Of a stretch of DNA of 64,000 nt, positions 57,199 through 64,000 are shown piece after piece (within the stretch, counting starts at the first letter, position 1; the number at the start of each line of letters is the position of its first letter). This DNA is from Hymenobacter nivis (GTDB lineage Bacteria; Bacteroidota; Bacteroidia; Cytophagales; Hymenobacteraceae): contig NZ_RCYZ01000004.1 of the NCBI RefSeq assembly GCF_006439025.1, positions 186,001 to 250,000 of the forward strand, given 5' to 3'. Position numbers and translations under genes: made by a program. The notes under the pieces were generated by a model. That model had not been told where the DNA came from. It saw only the letters and a program-made list of their open reading frames with translations, and searched no databases.

Positions 57199-59505
57199 TT
57201 ATATATTCTTTGAAAGAGTAAAGTAGAATGTGGCGCCGTGGCCCAGGGCCGACTCCACCCACAGCTGGCCGCCGTGCTTTTCAACCATTTTTTTGGCAAT
57301 GGCCAGGCCCGCGCCCGTACCTCCGCCGTACTTGTCCTGGCCGTGCAGGCGCTTGAACAGCTTGAAGATGCTGCCGTGGTGCTTGGCGTCGATGCCGATG
57401 CCGTTGTCGCGTACGTAGAATAAATAATAATGGTCGAGGTTGACGGCCGCCGCGGGTTCGCCGGGCGCGGCGGGGCCCTGGCCCACGGTCACGGTTTTGG
57501 TGGGCTGGTTGTTGTACTTCATGGCGTTGCTGAGCAGGTTGCCGAACACCTCCAGCAGCCGCACCCGGTCGCCGCGCACGGTGGGCCAGGGGGCCCCGGC
57601 CACCACCAGTTCGGTGTGGGTTTGCTCGAAGCGCGGGCGCAGCAAGTCGGTGGCTTCGGCCAGCACCTCGCCGGCGTCCAGGTCCACCACCACCAGGTCG
57701 GTGCGGCCCACCTGCGAGAGCTCGAACAGCGAGCTGATGAGGCCTTCCATGCGCTGGCTCAGGCGCACCAGCGTTTGGAGCTTGTGCACGCCGTCGGCGT
57801 CGAGCTGATCGGCGTAGTCTTCCAGCAAAAACAGCGCGTAGTTGTGGATGCCCCGCAGCGGTTCCTTGAGGTCGTGCGAGGCCACGTAGGCAAACGAGTC
57901 CAGCTCGTCGTTGCTGCGCTCCAGGGCCGTGTTGAGGGCGCTCAGGCTCTGGGCGCGGGCCTGCAGCTCGTTGAAGGCTTTGAGCTGCAAGTCGGCCACG
58001 TGCTGGCGAATTTCGCGGGCGGCGGCCAGCTCCAGGGGCAGCCAGGGCACGGCGGTGTGCTCCACCAGCTGCTTCCAGGCCTCGAACGACTGGCGCGGGG
58101 AGAGGAAAATCTGGCCATCGGCGAGCAGTTGGGGCTTGTCGTTGCGGCCGGCCCAGGTCACGGTTTGCACCACTTCAGGCCGGAACCAGAGCAGGTAATG
58201 ACCGGGCGCATCGGCCAGGGCCGCGGCGATGAGGCCGCTGGCCGTGGCCCGCAGCGCCGGGGCCCCCGCCGGGTAGTGGGCGGCCAGCGAATCGGTGTGG
58301 AACAGGGGCCCCGGCGCGTTGTCCGCCAGCCACGCCAGCAGCTCGCGCACCGCCGCTTCGGGGGGCGTATCGCCCAGCAAGTGCACCTCATCGCCGAAGC
58401 ACACGGCCGCCCCGCCGCAGTCGAATACCTCCTGAATGGTGGGGCCCGGCTGGGCCAGGGCCCCCACAAAATCGTCGGCCCGGGTCACGTGTTCCAGCAG
58501 TTGCGCCAGCTGCTCGCGCACCTGTAGCTGGTAGGCGTGCTGGTCGGCGCGCACCTTGCCGGCGAGCAAGGCCGAAAACGTTTTGCCGATGAACTGGCAC
58601 AGCTCGCGCAGCTCGAAGCCCACGAGCCGGGGCGTGCGGTGGTGGCAGGTGAGCATGCCCCACAGCTTACCGTCGTCGATGAGCGAAACGGTCATGGTGG
58701 CGGCTGAGCCCAGGTGGTGCAGGTATTCGAGGTGGATGGGCGAGACGCTGCGCAGCACGGCGTAGGTCATGTCGGGCGGCCGGCCGGTGGCGGGGTTGCG
58801 CACGGGCACCAGCGGCACCGGCTGGTAGGCCGCGTCGGGAATGAAGCGGAGCCAGTTTTTGAGGTACATGGCCCGCGCCTGCTGCGGAATGTCGGAGGCC
58901 GGGTAGTGCAGGCCCAGCCAGGGGGCCAGGCCGGCGGCAATGTCCTCGGCAATGATTTCGCCGCTCTCGTCGGGTGCAAACCGGTAGATGGCCACCCGGT
59001 CGAAGCCCGTGACGGCGCGCACCTGCGCCACGGCGTGCTGGCAAAACTCGCGCACCGTAGGCGCGGCCAGCATCTGGCCCAAGGCCGCGTTCAGGAAAGC
59101 CAGGTCGAGGGGCGTGGCGTCGGTTTCGGCCACCGGCTCAAATTCCACCCACAGCAGGCCGTCGTAGCGGTGCATGATGAGCTTGTAGTACGGCTGGCCG
59201 GCCACGGCCTCCAGCCGGGCCCCCAGCAGCTGGGCCGTTTCGGTGAGCGTGCCCAGGCGGCCCGCCACCTCGGCCAGCCGGGCGGGGCCCAGCAGCTGGT
59301 CCAGGCCGCCGCCCAGCAGGCTTTCGGCGGGCAGGCCCAACAGGGCCCCGGTATTAGCGCTGGCGTGCACAATCAGCTGGGTGGTGGGGTCGAGGCACAG
59401 CAGAAAGCCGTAGGGCTGAATGGCCCCCGGAATGTGGATCGGCTCCCGGTCGCAGTTGGTAAGGGTGACGGAGTCGGCCAGGAAATCGTTGTCGGTCAGG
59501 CTCAT
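57199..59505 (-). CDS. bphP: Bacteriophytochrome histidine kinase
   Basis: 768 residues. The biliverdin-binding cysteine is C18 in LTNCDREPIHIPGAIQPYG, in the PAS domain. The GAF domain has PASDIPQQAR (202-211) and the PHY domain shows the tongue motifs WAGRNDKP and PRQSFEAW. A HisKA domain follows (H544 in YVASHDLKEPLRG) and an ATPase domain (DNGIGID, GGTGAGLAIAKKMVEKHG). It senses red/far-red light and signals by phosphorylation. The ATG at 59505 overlaps the heme oxygenase stop codon by four bases (ATGA). The frame upstream is only a shadow of that gene. Confidence 0.97.
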   Translation of the reverse strand: MSLTDNDFLADSVTLTNCDREPIHIPGAIQPYGFLLCLDPTTQLIVHASANTGALLGLPAESLLGGGLDQLLGPARLAEVAGRLGTLTETAQLLGARLEAVAGQPYYKLIMHRYDGLLWVEFEPVAETDATPLDLAFLNAALGQMLAAPTVREFCQHAVAQVRAVTGFDRVAIYRFAPDESGEIIAEDIAAGLAPWLGLHYPASDIPQQARAMYLKNWLRFIPDAAYQPVPLVPVRNPATGRPPDMTYAVLRSVSPIHLEYLHHLGSAATMTVSLIDDGKLWGMLTCHHRTPRLVGFELRELCQFIGKTFSALLAGKVRADQHAYQLQVREQLAQLLEHVTRADDFVGALAQPGPTIQEVFDCGGAAVCFGDEVHLLGDTPPEAAVRELLAWLADNAPGPLFHTDSLAAHYPAGAPALRATASGLIAAALADAPGHYLLWFRPEVVQTVTWAGRNDKPQLLADGQIFLSPRQSFEAWKQLVEHTAVPWLPLELAAAREIRQHVADLQLKAFNELQARAQSLSALNTALERSNDELDSFAYVASHDLKEPLRGIHNYALFLLEDYADQLDADGVHKLQTLVRLSQRMEGLISSLFELSQVGRTDLVVVDLDAGEVLAEATDLLRPRFEQTHTELVVAGAPWPTVRGDRVRLLEVFGNLLSNAMKYNNQPTKTVTVGQGPAAPGEPAAAVNLDHYYLFYVRDNGIGIDAKHHGSIFKLFKRLHGQDKYGGGTGAGLAIAKKMVEKHGGQLWVESALGHGATFYFTLSKNI

Positions 59506-60080
59506 GGTTGGTTCAGCCAGGCGTCGAGGTGGTGAAAGGCGCGGCTGGCGGCGGCCACCACCTCGTCGGGGCCCGCGGCCGGGGCGGCCTCGGCCAGCTG
59601 CTGGCAAAAGGCCTTCCACAGGGGCCCCGTGCGCTCGGCGTAGCCCGTGAAGTAGTGGCGCAGCGGAATGCCGGCCTTGGCCAGCTGCCGCGCAATGACC
59701 TGCCCGCCCAGCGTCGAGCCCTCCATCACGTACATGGTGCCCAGCAGCTGGGCGCGGGTGCGCAGCGGCGGCATGGCCGGGCACAGCGGCGGGGTAGGGG
59801 CCCCGGGCGTTTCGGGCAAATCTTCCAGGATGAGGTGGGCGCGGAACCGCTCGGCCAGGGCCCAGTCGGGCGAGAAATCGGCGGCGTGGGCGCGCAGGGC
59901 CGTTTCGTAGGGCTGGAGGAAGCCGTACATCTTGGCCAAAAACTGCGCCGTGCCGGCCGCTGTGGGGGCTCCGGCCGCCAGGGACTGGTTAAAGGCGTGC
60001 TGCTCCAGGGCGTCGTGGTAGGGGCGGGTTTCGTTGCGCAGCCGCAGCAGGATGGCCGGCGTTTCGGAGGGGTGAGGCAA
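59502..60080 (-). CDS. bphO: Heme oxygenase (biliverdin-producing, BphO type)
   Basis: 192 residues. Opens heme to biliverdin, the chromophore needed by the downstream phytochrome. The proximal heme ligand is H22 in RPYHDALEQ, and the distal-helix sequence is MYVMEGSTLGGQVIARQL. The length fits bacterial heme oxygenases linked to phytochromes. ATGA overlap with bphP shows coupled translation. The upstream sequence GTTCTTTG on the minus strand (60122-60129) is a weak -7 candidate. Confidence 0.94.
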   Translation of the reverse strand: MPHPSETPAILLRLRNETRPYHDALEQHAFNQSLAAGAPTAAGTAQFLAKMYGFLQPYETALRAHAADFSPDWALAERFRAHLILEDLPETPGAPTPPLCPAMPPLRTRAQLLGTMYVMEGSTLGGQVIARQLAKAGIPLRHYFTGYAERTGPLWKAFCQQLAEAAPAAGPDEVVAAASRAFHHLDAWLNQP

Positions 60081-60481
60081 GGCGAGGGGCAGTGGGTAGG
60101 AGAACCGCGGAAGTTAAGACGCAAAGAACGGTTTTAGCGCCCGCAACCGCGCCAGGGCCCCCGGCGGAGCCCCACACGGTTGCCCCGTTTCGGCAACGAG
60201 TGCCCGGCTATTTTCCCCAATAAATACGGTTGATTCTGGGGCCCAAACTTTCGGCCTGGCGGCGGCATAACGCAGGCGTAATATGAAGTTTATGCGTTCC
60301 AAGTTAATTAATTAATATATTGATTATCAATAATTTGTATTAATTGATTATGGAATTAATAATTGATTTTGTAGGAGAATAGATTGCTGGTAATTTTTTG
60401 ATAATGCGGGCTGCTTGGCGCCGGGGGGGAGCAGGGGGGAGTTTTGCACCGGCAAAGCAATTACCCTCCTTCCCGCATTTG
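60081..60481. other. Divergent AT-rich control region before the TonB receptor
   Basis: 401 bp without a supported gene. About 60295-60405 is markedly AT-rich and holds the palindrome TATTGATTATCAATA (60318-60332) plus further TTGATT words at about 60344 and 60364. GAGTTTTG (60439-60446) is one mismatch from a -7 element and 35 nt before the TonB gene. Confidence 0.55.
60318..60332. promoter_or_regulatory. Operator-like palindrome upstream of the TonB receptor
   Basis: TATTGATTATCAATA is a perfect odd palindrome with a central T, in an AT-rich tract with two more TTGATT half-sites at about 20-24 bp spacing. It loosely recalls metal-repressor (Fur-type) boxes but does not match a Fur consensus fully. 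Confidence 0.4.
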
Positions 60482-63226
60482 ATGAATCGACTGTACGCCC
60501 TGCTAATTTGCTTGCTCACGTTGCCGCTGGCGGTGCTGGGCGGCACCATAAAAGGCCGCGTGACGGACGCCCGCACCGGCGAGCCGCTGGTGGGCACCAC
60601 GGTGTACTTGCGCGGCACCGGCCACAGCGACCAGGCCCAGCTCGACGGCACCTTCACCATCCGCAACGTGGCGGCGGGCGAGTACGAGCTCATTGGCCAG
60701 CTGATGACTTACGAGCCGCATAGCCAGCGCATTACCCTCACCAGCGCCCAGCCCGACCAGGTGCTAAACCTGCGGCTGCGCGACAAAAACCAGGCCCTGG
60801 CCGAGGTGACCGTGCAAGGCCACCGCGACCCCGAGGGCGAGGTGGCGGCCCGCCGCATCGAGCAGGTGGCCCCCAGCATCGTGAACGTGGTGTCGGCCCA
60901 GGCCATCCAAACCTCGCCCGACATCCAGGTGGCCAACGTGTTGCAGCGCGTGTCGGGCGTGACCCTGGAGCGCAGCACCAACGGCGACGGCCGCTACGCC
61001 ATCGTGCGGGGCATGGACAAGCGCTACAACTACACGCTGGTCAACGGCATCAAGATTCCCAGCCCCGACCCGTACAACCGCTACGTGCCGCTCGATATTT
61101 TTCCGGCCGACCTGCTCCAGCGACTCGAAGTAACCAAGGCCCTGACGCCCAGCATGGAAGGCGACGCCATCGGCGGGGTGGTGAACCTGGTGATGAAGGA
61201 CGCGCCCGCCGAGCGCACCCTCAGCGGGCAGCTGGGCACGGGCTACGGCCAGCTGTTTGCGGACCGCTCGTTCCTGGGTTTCGGCCGGGGGCAGGTGAAC
61301 ATGAAGTCGCCTGCCGAGCGCAACGGGAGCGGCTACCAGGCCACGCCCGCCGACTTCCCGTGGGTGAACTACACCCGCAAAGCCGCGCGGCCCAACCTGC
61401 TCGGCAACCTCACCTTCGGCAGCCGCTACGGCAAGGCGCAGCGCCTGGGCGTGCTGCTGGCCGGCTCGTACCAGGCCCAAACGCGCGGCTCGAACGGCTA
61501 TTTCTACGAAACGGGCATCACCCAAGACAACCAGCCCGCTCTGCGCACGCTGCACGTGCAGCAGTACTCCACGGCGCAGCAACGCCTGGGCCTGAACGCC
61601 AAGCTCGACTACCGCCTCAACGCCCGCAACACGCTGCGCTTCTACGGCGTGTACCTGCAACTCGACGAGGCCCAGGCCCGCGCCGAAACCGACACCACCT
61701 ACAAGGGCACCGCCCGCCCCGACGTGGACCGCCTGTTGCGCAACCGCTACCAGCGCCAGGGCATCGCCAACGCCACCCTGCAGGGCGAGCACCAGCTGGC
61801 CCCGCGCCTGGCCGTCACCTGGTCATTAGTGTACTCGCGGGCCACCAACAACGTGCCCGACGTGGTGGAGCAGGACCTGAAACTGACGGCGTCGGGCAAC
61901 TACTACCAGAACGCCACCCGCACCTGGCTCGACAACACCGACCAGGATAAAGCCGCTTATTTGAACCTGAAGTACACGCTGCTCGAAGGGCTGGACGTGT
62001 CGGCCGGGGCCCTGTACCGCGACAAGGACCGCACCAACCACTACCTGGCGTACTCGCTGCGCCCCTCGGGCCAACCGGCTACGAATGAGCAGGATATCAA
62101 CTCCGAAGCCTACACGGTGTTCAACCCGCTGGGCATTTACGTGGGCAACAACAACTACACGGCCGCCGAGAAAGTGACGGCCACCTACGGCCAGGCGCGC
62201 TTCGTGCGGGGCCCCTGGGAGGTGCTGGGCGGCGTGCGCACCGAGTACACCGACCAGTCGTACATCACCAGCCTGCCCGCCACCGAAGCCGCCAACCGCG
62301 GCGGCCAAAAGTACCTCGACGTGCTGCCCAGCCTGCACCTGCGCTACGCCCTGGACGGGCGCCAGAACCTGCGCGCTTCGTACTTCTCCAGCATCAGCCG
62401 CCCCAGCTTTTTCGAGCTAACGCCCCACAACAACGCGGGCAGCGTGAGCGAGAGCAACGTGTACGCCGAGGCCGGCAACCCCTACCTGCTGCACACCCAG
62501 GCCCAAAACTTGGACCTGCGCTACGAATTCTTCGGCGCCGGCAACGACCAGGTGATGCTGGGGGCCTTCTACAAAAACATCAAAAACCCGATTGAGTACG
62601 GCCTCGTGACGCTGCCCAGCAGCACCGTGACGGTGTACCAGCCCATCAACCCCGGCACGGGCGCGGCCACCAACTTCGGCTTCGAGTGGGTGGGGGTGAA
62701 GTACTTGGGCAACTTCGGGCTGTCCACCAACTACACCTTCACCCAGTCGGCCATCACCACCGACAAGGGCCGCAGCGCCACCGCCGAGGATACCCGCGTC
62801 AGCGTGGCCCAAAAGCGCCCCTTGCAAGGCCAGTCCAAGCACGTGGCCAACGCCTCGCTGCTCTACAAAAACCCGCGCAGCGGCTTCGACGTGCAACTGG
62901 CCTACGTGTACACCGGCGCGCGCATTGTGCAGGTGGGCCAGTTCCTCGGCCTCGACTACTGGCAGCGGGCGCAGTCGCAGCTTGACTTTTCAGCCGAAAA
63001 ACGGCTGACCAAGTCTGACAAGCGCTTCGGCCTGACGGCCTACGTGAAGGTGCAGAACCTGCTCAATACGCCCTACCAAGTGGACATCCTGGCCGCTGGG
63101 GCCCCCGGCGTGCTCGGCACCCCGGCCGTGGCCAACTACCCCTACCAAGAGCGCGCCGACCGCGTGAGCGTCGTCAACCAAACCTACCGCGCCTACTACC
63201 TGGCTGGCCTGCGCTTCCGCCTCTAG
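60482..63226 (+). CDS. TonB-dependent receptor
   Basis: 914 residues. Signal peptide MNRLYALLICLLTLPLAVLG, a carboxypeptidase-regulatory-like domain (about 22-100, IKGRVTDARTGEPLVGTTVY), a plug (VSAQAIQTSPDIQVANVLQR, SGVTLERSTNGDGRYAIVRG, MEGDAIGGVVNLVMKD) and a large beta-barrel. The plug with RGMDKRYNYTLVNG resembles receptors near siderophore or carbohydrate uptake in the TonB-Xanth-Caul-type group. No SusD gene follows; instead a lipoprotein gene does. The start at 60482 gives the signal peptide. Confidence 0.92.
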   Translation: MNRLYALLICLLTLPLAVLGGTIKGRVTDARTGEPLVGTTVYLRGTGHSDQAQLDGTFTIRNVAAGEYELIGQLMTYEPHSQRITLTSAQPDQVLNLRLRDKNQALAEVTVQGHRDPEGEVAARRIEQVAPSIVNVVSAQAIQTSPDIQVANVLQRVSGVTLERSTNGDGRYAIVRGMDKRYNYTLVNGIKIPSPDPYNRYVPLDIFPADLLQRLEVTKALTPSMEGDAIGGVVNLVMKDAPAERTLSGQLGTGYGQLFADRSFLGFGRGQVNMKSPAERNGSGYQATPADFPWVNYTRKAARPNLLGNLTFGSRYGKAQRLGVLLAGSYQAQTRGSNGYFYETGITQDNQPALRTLHVQQYSTAQQRLGLNAKLDYRLNARNTLRFYGVYLQLDEAQARAETDTTYKGTARPDVDRLLRNRYQRQGIANATLQGEHQLAPRLAVTWSLVYSRATNNVPDVVEQDLKLTASGNYYQNATRTWLDNTDQDKAAYLNLKYTLLEGLDVSAGALYRDKDRTNHYLAYSLRPSGQPATNEQDINSEAYTVFNPLGIYVGNNNYTAAEKVTATYGQARFVRGPWEVLGGVRTEYTDQSYITSLPATEAANRGGQKYLDVLPSLHLRYALDGRQNLRASYFSSISRPSFFELTPHNNAGSVSESNVYAEAGNPYLLHTQAQNLDLRYEFFGAGNDQVMLGAFYKNIKNPIEYGLVTLPSSTVTVYQPINPGTGAATNFGFEWVGVKYLGNFGLSTNYTFTQSAITTDKGRSATAEDTRVSVAQKRPLQGQSKHVANASLLYKNPRSGFDVQLAYVYTGARIVQVGQFLGLDYWQRAQSQLDFSAEKRLTKSDKRFGLTAYVKVQNLLNTPYQVDILAAGAPGVLGTPAVANYPYQERADRVSVVNQTYRAYYLAGLRFRL

Positions 63227-63292
63227 GGCCCCCGGCGCAAGCGCTCCGCACGGCAGCCTTTGGCCGCTTTTAACCCTGTATCTATCCTGATT

Positions 63293-64000
63293 ATGCTTTT
63301 CTCTACTTCTTTGTTCCGTGCGGCCGCGGCTACGTGCCTGCTGGGTGCCGGGGCCCTATTTTCGGCGTGCGAGGACGTGATTTACGTGGCCGCGCCCGTA
63401 ACGTCGGTGGGCCAGGCCTTCACCGGCGACACGCTGCGCAGCCCCATTAAGGGCACCATTGCGGGCCGGGCCGCCCCGTACTACATGGTGGGCGACGTGA
63501 CCGTGAACGACGGCGACACGCTGCTGCTGCAAGCGGGCGTGAAGATTTTGGTGATTGGCAAGCCCAAGTCCACCGGCACGTTTGGGCAGGCCACCAACAA
63601 CCCGGGCTTCGTGGTGAACGGCGCCCTGCTGAGCTTGGGCACTAAAGAAGCGCCGGTGGTGATGACCATCCGCGACAACCTCAAAGGCGACCCCAACGCC
63701 GTGGTGAGCGCCGCCACCGACCCCGCCTTTAAGGGCTACTGGGGCGGCATCAACGCCGACGGCGCCTCGCTGCTGGTGCTGCGCTGGACGGAAATCGGCT
63801 ACGTCGGGGGGCCCTACGGCGCCAACGCGCCCACCGGCTACGCCGCCGGCGACCCCAAATACGGCATCTCAATGCTGGCCAAAAAAGCCACCGCCCAGCT
63901 CGTGGTGGAGGACTGCTACCTGCACGGCTCCGTCGACGACTTCATGCGGCTGCAAAGCTGCAAGTTTAGCCTGATGCGCAACCGCTTCGAGAAAATGGGC
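63293..64000 (+). CDS. Putative lipoprotein with beta-helix-like repeats, cut by window edge
   Basis: 236 codons are open to the window edge. The lipobox FSAC puts the acylated Cys at residue 26. The mature part starts EDVIYVAAPVTSVGQAF and contains GDVTVNDGDTLLLQAGVKIL, then segments such as GYWGGINADGASLLVLRWTE and AQLVVEDCYLHGS, which look like right-handed parallel beta-helix coils. It starts 66 bp after the TonB receptor gene, so it is probably a surface partner in the same operon. Ligand and full length are unknown. Confidence 0.8.
   Translation, partial: MLFSTSLFRAAAATCLLGAGALFSACEDVIYVAAPVTSVGQAFTGDTLRSPIKGTIAGRAAPYYMVGDVTVNDGDTLLLQAGVKILVIGKPKSTGTFGQATNNPGFVVNGALLSLGTKEAPVVMTIRDNLKGDPNAVVSAATDPAFKGYWGGINADGASLLVLRWTEIGYVGGPYGANAPTGYAAGDPKYGISMLAKKATAQLVVEDCYLHGSVDDFMRLQSCKFSLMRNRFEKMG

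Noticed and set aside
57199..59784. Heme oxygenase-phytochrome fusion implied by a longer frame
   Set aside because: The extra upstream residues are in a different frame from the heme oxygenase and read as low-complexity sequence. The ATGA overlap shows two separate genes.
60114..60302. 62-codon minus-strand frame upstream of the heme oxygenase gene
   Set aside because: No family resemblance; it overlaps the probable promoter region of the phytochrome operon and the AT-rich control region.
1..64000. tRNA, rRNA or riboswitch genes
   Set aside because: Reading both strands I saw no cloverleaf with CCA-type acceptor, no rRNA-like segment and no conserved riboswitch core. A covariance-model scan would be needed to exclude small RNAs.

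Overview
The window reads as chromosomal DNA of a GC-rich Bacteroidota, most like a Hymenobacter-type member of the Cytophagales (inference, no database search was run). Support: SusC/SusD pairs and TonB receptors, a PorX-type regulator and a protease with a type IX secretion sorting domain, the LpxC-FabZ fusion typical of the phylum, and promoter elements matching the Bacteroidota -7 consensus TAnnTTTG. I see no rRNA, tRNA, CRISPR array, integrase or intact insertion sequence.

Layout. 1-11 kb is housekeeping: the end of an acyl-CoA reductase diverging from a ferredoxin, valS, a secreted subtilase-like protease, a 2-oxoacid dehydrogenase E2, cinA and a DUF4197 protein. 11-17 kb is a lipid A cluster read leftward (HD protein, lpxD, lpxC/fabZ, lpxA, ABC ATPase), followed by porX. 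19-37 kb is a polysaccharide utilisation region with two divergent arms. The left arm is susC-susD-GH30-GH3-GH26 and the right arm is GH31(PA14)-GH3-GH42. LacI-operator-like CAAnCGnTTG sites lie at each end of the gap between them. 37-44 kb holds an aminotransferase, a lone TonB receptor, tsaE-ald and a flavin reductase.

44-55.4 kb looks like a small-carboxylate (acetate) uptake and use region: a transposase-derived zinc/HTH protein, an MFS carrier, a porin, an MHS-type symporter, a two-TM protein, a sodium:solute-symporter/histidine-kinase fusion (CbrA/CrbS architecture), a receiver-only response regulator and acetyl-CoA synthetase. Convergent to it, 55.5-60.1 kb is a compact light-sensing operon: heme oxygenase (makes biliverdin), bacteriophytochrome kinase, a single receiver, and a receiver-kinase hybrid. 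The window ends with a TonB receptor and a truncated lipoprotein beyond an AT-rich regulatory region.

The best candidates for under-described biology are the symporter-kinase/receiver/acs module, the four-gene phytochrome relay, the protease that lacks the usual subtilisin His motif, the orphan IS1-like DNA-binding protein, and several intergenic repeat classes (long perfect hairpins, REP-like inverted repeats, degenerate echo repeats at gene starts, GGGGCCCC clusters). Start codons were often moved downstream from the longest reading frame, because the longest frame ran into a promoter or preceded a signal peptide.
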